Assembly: GCA_046727175.1 (NCBI GenBank)
Contig: JBKPCD010000257.1
Coordinates: 1-8,667, forward strand
DNA: 8,667 nucleotides
Direction: 5' to 3'
Origin: JBKPCD01 sp046727175
Lineage (GTDB): Bacteria > Acidobacteriota > Vicinamibacteria > Vicinamibacterales > 2-12-FULL-66-21
In this document: positions 1 through 8,667 of the stretch, piece by piece
How positions within the stretch are numbered: position 1 is the stretch's first letter
How the letters are laid out: every line of letters starts with the position of its first letter
The notes under the pieces: model-generated
The model's input: only the letters and a program-made list of their open reading frames with translations
The model's database searches: none
Told to the model about the DNA's origin: nothing
Translations under genes and position numbers: made by a program

Positions 1-111
1 GCCCTCGCCGAGCATGTGAACAATTGGGGCGACCTGATTGATATCGAACTGAATCCGATCGTCGAGGATGCCCAGGCAGCAGAAGCCGCAGCCAGGGTGT
101 TCGGCAAATAG
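1..111 (+). CDS. C-terminal 36 residues of an unidentified protein
   Basis: Frame 1 is open from the window edge to a TAG at 109-111. It reads as a plausible protein end: an acidic stretch with the motif DLIDIELNPIV (residues 12-22 of the visible part), then an alanine-rich helix ending VFGK. The piece resembles the end of ATP-grasp acyl-CoA ligase domains, where a strand of the form IDINPL is typical, but this rests on a few residues. The upstream part lies outside the window. A strong hairpin at 152-176 follows and would suit the end of this transcription unit. The reading frame is convincing; the family is a guess. Confidence 0.55.
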   Translation, partial: ALAEHVNNWGDLIDIELNPIVEDAQAAEAAARVFGK

Positions 112-151
112 CAGTCCTCCCGTCGGGCCGGTTGGATCAACGCGTGCACTT

Positions 152-176
152 GGGTGCGGGCATGCCACCCGCACCC
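152..176 (+). terminator. GC-rich hairpin downstream of the first gene, possible terminator
   Basis: A perfect 9-base inverted repeat, GGGTGCGGG (152-160) and CCCGCACCC (168-176), encloses a 7-base loop. It starts 40 bases after the stop codon at 111. No T-run follows, so it would be a non-canonical terminator or an mRNA-stabilising hairpin. The structure is seen directly; the role is inferred from its position. Confidence 0.5.
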
Positions 177-692
177 TGCGGCGACGAAGCCGGACTGCGT
201 TCAGCTATCCGATGATCTCCCACTATTAGTTCCGCGGGTATGGAGAGCGAACGCGACAAGATGGCCGAGGCGAGCCTTCCTCGGGAGTGCGGCGTTCGTC
301 GGCCGTCCCGGCCAGCGGACGTTCCCGCTGGCCCAACGGCCGGCCTGACGGTTGCCATGCTCAAGGACTTGGCGGACAAGTCGGCGGCGTTGAAGTAATG
401 GAATGCCGCACATCAAAGGCAGACCCAACCAGGCGCAGCGGCAGACGGCAAGGCATGATTCCTTTGTGGGTGTTCTTAGCGCGCTGCTGCGGCCGCGGCA
501 GCAGCTTGGTGTTACCCGCGATAAACGCCGCAGGCACTTTCTATCCGCGGTCGAGCCGGTGGAAATACCCTTAGCGACTACTCAGGACTGGCGGATTGAG
601 CGACCAGGAGTTGCCTGCGGCCAATATCGTGATCGGGAGCACACCCGGCACCGATGCGCGCGATGTCCCCCCAATGGGGAAGATCCAAGACG
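177..692. other. gene-poor stretch, nothing recognised
   Basis: About 500 bases lie between the hairpin and the convergent end of the secreted protein gene. Several short open frames of 60-100 codons exist on both strands, but they overlap each other, are rich in Arg, Pro and Ser as expected of random high-GC sequence, and show no domain, signal peptide or convincing ribosome binding site. I see no RNA gene and no clear transposon end. The stretch could be decayed coding sequence. Confidence 0.5.
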
Positions 693-1244
693 TTAAAAGG
701 CGATGCGTAGCTGAATCGACTGCGCTGTCGGCGTTACCAGCGGAACCACGCTCGTGCGGTTCCGTGGCCGCAGGTAGAGGAGCGTTCGTCCTGGGACCAG
801 CGCGTCAATGCCTGCACCGATGCCGGCACCGAGACCCATGAAGGCACCGAAGACGACGGCGATCTGACCATCGCTTGGCACCAGGGGGAACGCCGCGCCG
901 CCGCCGGCGCCGCTGACCGCCGCAATGGCGAAAAAGCCGAAGATGCCTCCCGTCGCCAAACCGGCAATGGCGCCGTTCTTGAGTGAGTCACCACGGCGTT
1001 CCAGCCGTTCGACTGCCGCCGCCCCCCAATCGCGTTCATATCCGTCGACAATGAGCCGGAGCGCCGACGGTCCTATCCTGGCGACCTTGCCCCGGGTCTC
1101 GGTGCCGGTGTCGTCGACGACGAACACAGTATCACCGGGTCGCAAGGCGTACTGGACATGAACGAACCGGTCCTGTGCCGTCACCGGCATCGCAGTGGCC
1201 AACAGTAGACCTGCCGTCACTGCTATTCTCGCTTGATACGCCAT
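693..1244 (-). CDS. secreted glycine-zipper protein of unknown function
   Basis: This 183-residue protein starts at ATG 1242-1244 on the minus strand, with an AGGTGA ribosome binding site 3-4 bases upstream (1245-1253). Residues 1-24 form a signal peptide (hydrophobic core AGLLLATAM, likely cut near VTAQ). Residues 34-85 hold LRPGDTVFVVDDTG and a following segment that looks like a small beta-domain, then RRGDSLKNG. Residues 91-118 and 131-150 are glycine-rich hydrophobic segments (GAIAGLATGG; GLGAGIGAGIDALV), arranged like glycine zippers that pack into or against membranes. The end is a short basic strand, RIAF. I recall similar hypothetical proteins in Acidobacteriota, with the LRPGDTV/RRGDSLKNG pair conserved; no function is known to me. 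It probably acts in the periplasm or outer envelope. The frame appears intact, unlike most of its neighbours. Confidence 0.85.
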   Translation of the reverse strand: MAYQARIAVTAGLLLATAMPVTAQDRFVHVQYALRPGDTVFVVDDTGTETRGKVARIGPSALRLIVDGYERDWGAAAVERLERRGDSLKNGAIAGLATGGIFGFFAIAAVSGAGGGAAFPLVPSDGQIAVVFGAFMGLGAGIGAGIDALVPGRTLLYLRPRNRTSVVPLVTPTAQSIQLRIAF

Positions 1245-1274
1245 GAATCACCTGCTGTCTAACGCGACACACCG

Positions 1275-1405
1275 TCACTCGTTGCGCCCCCGCAGGAGCA
1301 AGAAGAACGCCACCAGCAGACCCAGAAAACGGCTGTCTTGATCACGCTGAGCTCCTGCCGTTTTTCGGTAAGGATCTCGTCGTGCTCGTACCTGGCTGGC
1401 ACCAT
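1275..1405 (-). pseudogene. possible 43-residue membrane peptide, frame broken by one base
   Basis: On the minus strand an ATG at 1403-1405 opens a frame reading MVPARYEHDEILTEKRQE and on to VIKTAV. The next frame then gives a clean hydrophobic helix, FLGLLVAFFLLLRGRNE, and a stop at 1275-1277. Adding one T to the run of four T (minus strand, about 1323-1330) joins the two parts into a short charged N-tail plus one transmembrane helix, 43 residues in all. It lies 31 bases upstream of the secreted protein gene on the same strand. No ribosome binding site is evident and I do not recognise a family, so a chance arrangement remains quite possible. Confidence 0.22.
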
Positions 1406-1858
1406 CACGGCTGACGATGGCCGCAGCATCCGCAGTGCGCGAGCGGCATCTCAGTGACGAGGAACAATCCTGCGGTTGCGGAGATCGTTCAGGCAAAAAG
1501 ACATCTGCCAGGTGATCTAGGCAAACGACAGGCCATCGATCCTGCTGTCAAAGGCCGCCCACCTCCGCGAATTGCGGCAGACGTTCTCCCCCGCCCCGCG
1601 TGGCGCCCTCGGAAACGTAATCGCCATTTCGAAGCGGTGATCGCGGCCGTGTGATGATTATCAACCGTTCATTGAGACTGGCGTTCGCGTGAACAGAATA
1701 CGTGTCAAACGACGCACGGAACGCAAAAGCGCAGGTGAGTCGTATAGACGTGACTGGGATGAAGCTGCGGTCGACCTCGCTCAGTAACGTGTGACGCCGA
1801 AGGGATTGGTGACCCTGCCCAGGCCCGGTTTAGGAAGCCACTTGGCGACTGATCGTTA
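1406..1858. other. gene-poor stretch, nothing recognised
   Basis: About 450 bases separate the minus-strand unit from the IS5 remnant. The only open frames are short, lack ribosome binding sites and have no recognisable domains. A long minus-strand frame crosses the right part of this stretch, but it is the antisense shadow of the IS remnant and kinase start. The stretch may contain older insertion-sequence or gene debris. Confidence 0.45.
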
Positions 1859-1880
1859 GAGCGCGTAACAAAACCGGCTC
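1859..1880 (+). repeat. possible left terminal end of the IS5-type element
   Basis: The bases GAGCGCGTAACAAAACCGG begin about 60 bases before the first transposase codons, which is where an IS5-family left inverted repeat would lie. I find no matching inverted copy (GGTTTTGTTACGCGCTC) to the right of the transposase remnant, so the right end is lost or diverged and this assignment cannot be confirmed from the window. Confidence 0.2.
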
Positions 1881-1915
1881 GATAAGACCCGCTTAGCTGG
1901 GGCGCCCGTAACGTC

Positions 1916-2423
1916 GGCTTATGGCCGGCCGCGCTGTTGCCCAACGTGTTGTGGGAACTTGTCGAACCGCTTCTGCCGCTTCCACCATCGCGACCGAACG
2001 GCGGACGGCCGCGTGTGTCTGATCGCGCCTGCCTGACCGGCATCCTGTTCATGCTGCGCAGCGGAATACCATGGCCGATGTGGCTCAAGAACTGGGCTGT
2101 GGTTATGGCATGACATGCTGGCGACGCCTGCGTGACTGGCAAGCGGAAGGAATCTGGGATCTGCTGGCGATCCGTCGCACGGCACACGGCAGCGGCTTGG
2201 GACGGTGGCGGTGCGTCGTCGAACGGACGTTCGCATGGCTGAATCAGTTCCGCCGTCTCCGCGTCCGTTACGGTAAACGAGCCGACATACACGAGGCCTT
2301 TCTCTCGCTGGCTTGTGCGTTGATGGTTGGCATACCCTGCGAAAAGGCGGATGCTCAGGTAAGCGGGTGGCGCCCTCTTGCCTTTGCCTCTGGCCACTTC
2401 ATCGCTAGAATCAGTCACGACGC

Positions 2424-2433
<10 letters not shown>
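1916..2433 (+). pseudogene. IS5-family transposase remnant, internal deletion and frameshift
   Basis: The N-terminal part is in one frame (about 1934-2080): LPNVLWELVEPLLPLPP, then GGRPRVSDRACLTGILFMLR and SGIPW. This is the usual N-terminal domain of IS5-family transposases and starts without an in-frame ATG. The reading then moves by one base near 2075-2083 to QELGCGYGMTCWRRLRDWQ. At about 2160-2180 it jumps straight to the C-terminal part, HGSGLGRWRCVVERTFAWL followed by RRLRVRYGKRADIHEAFLSL. The VVERTFAWL motif carries the glutamate of the DDE triad. The middle of the protein with both catalytic aspartates, roughly a hundred residues, is missing. The homologous part ends near ALM at about 2333; the open frame runs on to 2433, past the kinase start, by chance. 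The element cannot move by itself. Confidence 0.85.
2384..2411 (+). promoter_or_regulatory. putative sigma-70 type promoter of the kinase gene
   Basis: A TTGCCT box (2384-2389) is separated by 16 bases from TAGAAT (2406-2411). The -10 box ends 12 bases before the kinase ATG at 2424, so a transcript would start about 5-6 bases upstream of the start codon. No Shine-Dalgarno sequence is present between them, which fits near-leaderless translation. The promoter lies directly downstream of the IS5 remnant. Confidence 0.45.
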
Positions 2434-5140
<2,707 letters not shown>

Positions 5141-5149
5141 AATGCCGCA

Positions 5150-5173
5150 CCTTGAGCCAGCGCTCGAGGTTTT
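5150..5173 (+). terminator. intrinsic terminator after the kinase gene
   Basis: CCTTGAGC (5150-5157) pairs with GCTCGAGG (5162-5169) as an 8-bp stem with one G-U pair. The loop is CAGC, and TTTT follows directly (5170-5173). It starts 9 bases after the kinase stop, a textbook position for ending that transcript. Confidence 0.65.
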
Positions 5174-5268
5174 GATACATCGCTACTTAGTAATCCGAGC
5201 TCCCGAGCCTGTTCGCGCTAATATCAGCCCGCGCTTCGTTCGGAAAGAAGGCTTCCGGACGCATAAAC

Positions 5269-5349
5269 ATGACTGTGAAGAGACCATCGTCGGGCGCGCT
5301 CCTGCTCGGGCTGATTCCGTTCGTCGCGATGTGCTTCTCGGTTTCACTT
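5269..5349 (+). pseudogene. DUF3311 small membrane protein, first 27 codons only
   Basis: The frame from ATG 5269 reads MTVKRPSSGALLLGLIPFV, then AMCFSVSL. This is the first transmembrane helix of DUF3311 proteins, which usually run on to WDR and a second helix within about 60-70 residues. Homology stops after 27 codons at 5349. The next bases belong to the interior of a sodium:solute symporter in another frame. In intact genomes the DUF3311 gene often lies just before a symporter gene of the MctP type, so a deletion between the two adjacent genes explains the junction. The frame stays open to 5535 but the extra residues are arginine-rich nonsense. No clear ribosome binding site is seen directly before the ATG. 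Confidence 0.72.
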
Positions 5350-6522
5350 TCTGCCCCCAATCTGGGAGCTGGGACAACGACACCGCCTGCAGACCGAAGC
5401 CGACTTCTTCGGAAGGCGGTATGGCAGCAAGTACCTCGTCGCCTTCGTCTCCATCGTCGGAGTCACCTTTATCGTTCCGTACCTGCAGCTGCCGCTGACC
5501 GGCCTCGGAATCATCGTCGAAGTCGCAAGCGCTGACGGCATCGGCCGCACGCCGTCCATGGTCATTGCTGTCAGCCTTATCGCGGCGTTCGTGTTTGTCA
5601 GCGGTATCCGGGCGGTCGCATGGGTCAGCGTCCTGAAGGACGTGTTGATGGTCTTCGCAGCCATGGTTCTGGGTATTGGCGTACCGCGGATCTACTTTGG
5701 CGGGATTGGCCCGATGTTCGCCGCGCTCGCGCATGCGAGACCCGAGCATCTGGTGATGCCGGGCGCCACGGCGAATCTGGGTCACGCTTGGTACATCTCG
5801 ACAGTGTTGTTGACCTCGCTCGGGTTCTACATGTGGCCGCACGCATTCGGAGCAGCCTTCACGGCCAGAAGCAGCGACACCTTGCGCCGCAACGCGGTGG
5901 TCATGCCGCTCTACACCACCACACTCGCCTTTGTCTTTTTCATCGGCTTCACTGCAGTTCTGGTGATCCCTGGCCTGCGCGACGGAGACCTGTCCCTGCT
6001 GACGATGGCGCGGCAAAGCTTCCCCGCGTGGGTCTTGGGCGTCATCGGCGGGGCAGGTGCGCTGACGGCCATGGTGCCCGCGGCAATCTTGATTCTGACG
6101 GCAGCCACACTGTTCGCCAAGAATCTATATCGACCGATCTTCGCGCCCGCGCTGACGGACGATCAAGTCGCGAAGCTGGCCCGGCTGATGGTCGTGGTAC
6201 TCAGCGTCATCAGTCTTTACTTGGCCATCCACGGCTCGACAACGCTGGTGTCGCTCCTGCTGTAGGGTACGCCGGCGTGACGCAGTTCTTTCCGGGCGTT
6301 GTGTTGGGCTTGTATTGGAACCGCGTCACGATGGTGGGCGTATTCGCCGGCATGATCGCCGGGATCGGCGTCCTTACGTTTCTGGTCCTGACCAAGCGAG
6401 ATCCATTCCTCGGGCTAAACGTTGGCTTCTTTGCCTTGTGCGTCAACTTCGTTGTTACCGGTGTCCTCAGTCTGCTTTCCCCGTTTCAGCGGAGCGGATT
6501 CGAGGGCTGTGATGCATCATGA
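5345..6522 (+). pseudogene. sodium:solute symporter (SSS family, MctP-like) remnant, 5' deleted and frameshifted
   Basis: This is a fragment of a Na+/solute symporter of the SSS family (TC 2.A.21), inner-membrane carriers that in the MctP branch take up monocarboxylates. Homology begins near 5351 (LPPIWELGQRHRLQTEADFF), inside the normal protein, so the start codon, first helices and roughly 80-100 residues are missing. The frame then gives characteristic pieces: GSKYLVAFVSIVGVTFIVPY, LPLTGLGIIVEVAS, SGIRAVAWVSVLKD, TSLGFYMWPHAFGAAFTA, GVIGGAGALTAMVPAAI and LARLMVVVLSVISLYLA. A TAG at 6263-6265 interrupts it after STTLVSLLL. One base short, the next frame continues directly with GYAGVTQFFPGVVLGLYWNR and further C-terminal helices to a stop at 6520-6522. 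About 389 residues are recognisable. Without a start and with two frame breaks, the locus should be non-functional; an internal start such as ATG 5558 would give only part of the helices. Confidence 0.88.
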
Positions 6523-6589
6523 GTGCACCGCCGGAAGTCGCCGAGCGCCGCGGATGCTCGAAGCCCAGCCCCGCCGGCGTCGCGCCGAC

Positions 6590-6607
6590 CGTTTATCTTG
6601 GTAAACG
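6590..6607. promoter_or_regulatory. near-perfect palindrome upstream of the integrase
   Basis: CGTTTATCTTGGTAAACG is an 18-base inverted repeat with one mismatched pair, or 6-base perfect arms around a 6-base centre. It lies 55 bases before the recombinase ATG, outside any supported gene. It could be an operator, a recombinase binding site, or a small hairpin; the sequence alone does not decide. Confidence 0.4.
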
Positions 6608-6662
6608 CCGCAGGGAGGGCCGGCCGACGAGCTGTCGGCGACGGTGAAGGAGGCCGTCGCCG

Positions 6663-7611
6663 ATGCCGAAAGCGAAATCTCGCAAGAAGAAGTCGCCCAA
6701 GCGGGTTCTGGCGCTCCCAGACCTTGAACACGCCAAGACGGCCGTCCTGAACAGTCTGACGTCTGCCAGTGGCCAGCGAACCTACGACCACGCCATCCGC
6801 GAGTTCGTTGCCTGGTACTGTTCAGAACCCCGTCTCGCGTTCAATCGCACGGTGGTGCTTCGATACCGGATTCCCGAACAACGCGGATATGCGCCGGCCA
6901 CCATCAATCTTCGACTGGCCGCCGTCCGGCGCATCGCGTACGAGGCGGCCGACGCCGGCCTCCTGAGTCCTGAACTAGCCGCCGGGATCCGTCGCGTCAA
7001 GGGAGTGCGGCGGCTCGGTGTGCGGCTCGGAAACTGGCTGACGCCTGAGCAGGGCAGGCGGCTCCTCGACTGTGCCGTGCCGTCGACCATGCGCGAGTTG
7101 CGGGACCACGCGATGGTCGCGATGCTGATCGGTTGTGGCCTGCGCCGCGCGGAGCTATTGACCCTGCGCATTGAGTCGATCCAGCAACGCGAGGAGCACT
7201 GGATCATTGCTGATCTCGTTGGCAAGGCTGGCCATGTGCGCACTGTCCCGATTCCGACTTGGGTGAAGGCGGCGGTGGACGCGTGGACAGGGGCGGCAGC
7301 GATCACGGCCGGCCCAGTGTTCCGCGCGATCAACAAGGCTGGGGCGCATTTGGGGAGACGGCATGTCGCCCAAGGTACTCTGGGATGTGGTGCGTGTCGC
7401 TGCGGCTCGCGCTGGGATCGATAAGCTGGCCCCGCACGACCTGCGGCGCACGTGCGCTCGTCTCTGCCACCTCGCGGGTGGCGAACTGGATCAGATCCAG
7501 TTTCTGCTCGGCCACGTCTCGATCCAGACGACGGAGCGCTACCTCGGATGCAAGCAGAAGCTCCGAATTGCCGTGAATGACCGATTGGGAATCGAGCCAG
7601 ACGCCGCTTGA
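6663..7611 (+). CDS. tyrosine recombinase / integrase, complete catalytic set, one-base frameshift
   Basis: The gene starts at ATG 6663 behind AAGGAGG (6647-6653), a strong ribosome binding site with 9-base spacing. Residues 1-14 are a basic tail. About 30-115 form the N-terminal core-binding domain (QRTYDHAIREFVAWY; APATINLRLAAVRRIAYEAA), and the catalytic domain follows. Arg161 lies in GCGLRRAELL, with Lys188 in LVGKAGHVRTVPIP. At 7341-7344 a run of four G replaces the expected three. The first frame then runs into nonsense and stops at 7424. Removing one G gives INKAGRIWGDGMSPKVLWDV and continues into the frame ending at 7611, with His258 and Arg261 in HDLRRT, His284 in LLGHVS and the nucleophile Tyr293 in TTERYLG. 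The corrected protein has 315 residues, normal for XerC/D-like enzymes. It would cut and rejoin DNA at short inverted sites. As sequenced, the product lacks the last four catalytic residues. It stands alone, without phage or integron genes. Confidence 0.9.
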
Positions 7612-7618
7612 CCGACCT

Positions 7619-7646
7619 CCAGGGCGGAGGCTTCAATCCGCCCTGG
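7619..7646. repeat. perfect 9-base inverted repeat just after the integrase
   Basis: CCAGGGCGG (7619-7627) and CCGCCCTGG (7638-7646) enclose a 10-base loop. The hairpin begins 7 bases after the integrase stop at 7611. No T-run follows on either strand. It could end transcription of both the integrase and the convergent secreted protein gene, or be an attachment or terminal site of the recombinase's element. Confidence 0.5.
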
Positions 7647-7722
7647 GGCGACAAGGGAGGACCATCTGCCCAGCTTAGCCGCGATGTGCGCCGTGCAGGC
7701 GAAGTGTTACGCAGTTCGGTGA

Positions 7723-8301
7723 CTACTGTCGCTTCTTCCACAACCGCACCGTGGCGATCGAAGGCTGGACGTAGCCAGAGGGGTCAGATACTTCGCCAGT
7801 CGCCGCGCGCGACGTAATCGTATTAGTTGTCAACTGGCCACCGATATAGCCCGTTGGAAGGTCGGCTAGTTGGAGAAAGCACCTGTACGCGGTGACACCG
7901 ACTTCTGGGACATCGGCTCGGTTGGCGCGACACTCGCCGTGTCCCGTGAACGACGTTGAACCCAGATTTCCCCGCCCAAAGAAATTGATCACCATCGGAT
8001 CCGCCGTGGCACCGAGACACGTGTGGATGCGGCCAATCTGCTTTCCCCTTACGTTTGTTACCCTGCCGTCGTCGGCGTGGATGGTGATGGCCAGAAACGT
8101 ATGGTCGTCTTCGAACGTCGCGTTCCCGAATCCGGCTTGCTCCTCAGCGCAGTAAGCAGTTGGCGCTACTCGGGACAATCGCAGCGACCTTGCACGTAGA
8201 TATCCTCGACCCCAGGTACAGCCCTTGAGCGTTGAGCCGCCCGGCTCAGAGGCCGCACCGGCAAGCAAGAGCATCGACACCGCGACAACTAGCCTCCGCA
8301 T
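7723..8301 (-). CDS. small secreted cysteine-containing protein of unknown function
   Basis: I place the start at ATG 8299-8301, because AAGGAGGA (8306-8313, minus strand) lies 4 bases upstream and the protein then begins with a proper signal peptide, MRRLVVAVSMLLLAGAASEP. An ATG at 8362-8364 in the same frame would add 21 residues that belong to a kinase fossil. The mature part of the 192-residue protein has cysteines at 28, 51, 95, 124 and 141, an FGRGN and a GHGEC segment, and a C-terminal stretch YIGGQLTTNTITSR to SIATVRLWKK. It is probably exported to the periplasm or outside. I do not recognise a named domain, though the end reminds me of uncharacterised secreted proteins in Acidobacteriota and Myxococcota. 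The gene converges with the integrase gene and appears intact. Confidence 0.78.
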   Translation of the reverse strand: MRRLVVAVSMLLLAGAASEPGGSTLKGCTWGRGYLRARSLRLSRVAPTAYCAEEQAGFGNATFEDDHTFLAITIHADDGRVTNVRGKQIGRIHTCLGATADPMVINFFGRGNLGSTSFTGHGECRANRADVPEVGVTAYRCFLQLADLPTGYIGGQLTTNTITSRAATGEVSDPSGYVQPSIATVRLWKKRQ

Positions 8302-8340
8302 CAAGTCCTCCTTCGGAACGATCATTCGGCCAAATGTGAC

Positions 8341-8427
8341 GCGGGCACGGTATACCTGACCCATCCCGCCTTCGCCGATTAGCGCGGTGATTTTCGTCGA
8401 CGCAGAAGGGCGGGTGAGGGCGAAAGT
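8341..8427 (-). pseudogene. fossil of a second Ser/Thr kinase gene: N-terminal glycine-loop segment
   Basis: On the minus strand, directly upstream of the secreted protein gene and in the same frame, the codons read KITALIGEGGMGQVYRAR (8341-8394). This is the phosphate-binding loop of a PknB-type kinase, close to the AAIGVGGMGEVYRARD of the kinase at 2424. Weaker similarity extends back through ALTRPSAST to about 8427, matching the family's usual start of the form MPLTPGTRLGPYEI, but the start codon is gone. After RAR the homology ends abruptly and the sequence moves within 39 bases to the ribosome binding site and ATG of the secreted protein. The invariant lysine and everything after it are absent. 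Confidence 0.72.
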
Positions 8428-8433
8428 GCCGCG

Positions 8434-8439
8434 ATTATA
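8434..8439 (-). promoter_or_regulatory. TATAAT -10 box in front of the kinase fossil
   Basis: A perfect TATAAT on the minus strand lies just before the kinase fossil, in the same relative place as TAGAAT before the intact kinase start. No clear -35 box is seen 16-18 bases upstream. If still active it would transcribe the fossil and then the secreted protein gene, whose ATG is about 130 bases downstream. Confidence 0.4.
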
Positions 8440-8667
8440 CGAGCGCGGCCGGCCTGACTGATAGGATTACTCTCGATGAACGCCGCAGTGGCTTCCGACA
8501 CCCCGGGGGCTTTTGGAACATACTTCGCGACTGCTCGTGATGTATCGCGCACGGTTATTGCACCGGGCATGTGGCAGCGACCGGCCTTCCGATGGGGAAC
8601 GCATACGCGTTCAACATCTGAGACGCGCAGCACCGGTGTGAAATCGCGGATAATGCCCGCCGTGCTG
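8440..8667. other. right end of the window, open on both strands but not assigned
   Basis: On the plus strand a frame from ATG 8476 stays open to the edge (64 codons, beginning MNAAVASDTPGAFGTYFATA). On the minus strand another frame is open from the edge and includes IIRDFTPVLRVSDVER, which recalls the first strand of VOC/glyoxalase proteins but loses the resemblance at once. Neither has a ribosome binding site or a recognisable domain over more than about 15 residues, so I do not call a gene. Confidence 0.3.

Noticed and set aside
2071..2113. Programmed frameshift of a two-frame IS5-type transposase
   Set aside because: The frame change lies at GGCCGATGTGGCTC, which has no A-rich slippery run, and the catalytic core is deleted anyway, so decay is the simpler explanation.
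5183..6016. Minus-strand open frame of 277 codons, very rich in charged residues
   Set aside because: It is antisense to the symporter remnant. Its Asp/His/Arg/Gln-rich translation is what the complement of codons for hydrophobic helices gives.
5269..6522. A functional fusion of DUF3311 with the symporter
   Set aside because: The junction is out of frame and the symporter part has a second frame break, so no fusion protein can be made as sequenced.
6608..6725. Plus-strand frame reading DELSATVKEAVADAESEISQ across the integrase start
   Set aside because: It looks protein-like and would overlap the integrase start in another frame, but it follows a TAA, has no start codon or ribosome binding site, and ends soon in unstructured sequence.
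6782..7741. Minus-strand open frame of 319 codons
   Set aside because: It is antisense to the tyrosine recombinase, has no motif of its own, and reflects high-GC codon bias.
8476..8667. Plus-strand frame open to the window edge
   Set aside because: It is only 64 codons long in high-GC sequence, with no ribosome binding site before ATG 8476 and no recognisable motif; the opposite strand is equally open.

Overview
The window looks like a piece of a GC-rich Acidobacteriota chromosome, most likely of the Vicinamibacteria type. This is an inference from gene content: a serine/threonine protein kinase fused to a TolB/PD40 beta-propeller, a secreted glycine-zipper protein of a kind common there, a DUF3311 plus sodium:solute symporter pair, and IS5-type transposase debris. 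No rRNA, tRNA or CRISPR array is visible.

Layout, left to right. 1-111 is the tail of an unidentified protein, followed by a strong GC hairpin (152-176). About 177-692 holds nothing I can identify. A secreted glycine-rich protein lies on the minus strand (693-1244), with a possible broken 43-residue membrane peptide behind it (1275-1405). After another gene-poor stretch comes an IS5-family transposase remnant (about 1916-2333) with an internal deletion that removed most of the DDE core. Directly downstream, a near-leaderless promoter (2384-2411) precedes a receptor-like Ser/Thr kinase with a propeller (2424-5140), which ends at a good intrinsic terminator (5150-5173). Next is a wrecked transporter locus: the first 27 codons of a DUF3311 protein are joined out of frame to the interior of a sodium:solute symporter (5269-6522). 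A tyrosine recombinase with a complete catalytic set follows (6663-7611), flanked by a palindrome upstream and a hairpin downstream. Finally a small secreted cysteine-containing protein lies on the minus strand (7723-8301). Its upstream region is a fossil of a second kinase gene, consisting of a TATAAT box and the glycine-loop coding segment.

The main theme is decay and rearrangement. The kinase, symporter, IS transposase, integrase and perhaps the small membrane peptide each carry a one-base indel that breaks an otherwise well-conserved reading frame. In addition there are two genuine internal deletions (IS5 and DUF3311/symporter), a truncated kinase fossil, and a short dispersed repeat inserted in frame in the kinase. 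The one-base events may partly be assembly or sequencing errors; the large deletions and the kinase fossil cannot be explained that way. I see no convincing new multi-gene defence or biosynthetic system. The best leads are the promoter/kinase fossil in front of the secreted protein, the repeat inserted in the kinase N-lobe, and the recombinase with its flanking palindromes.
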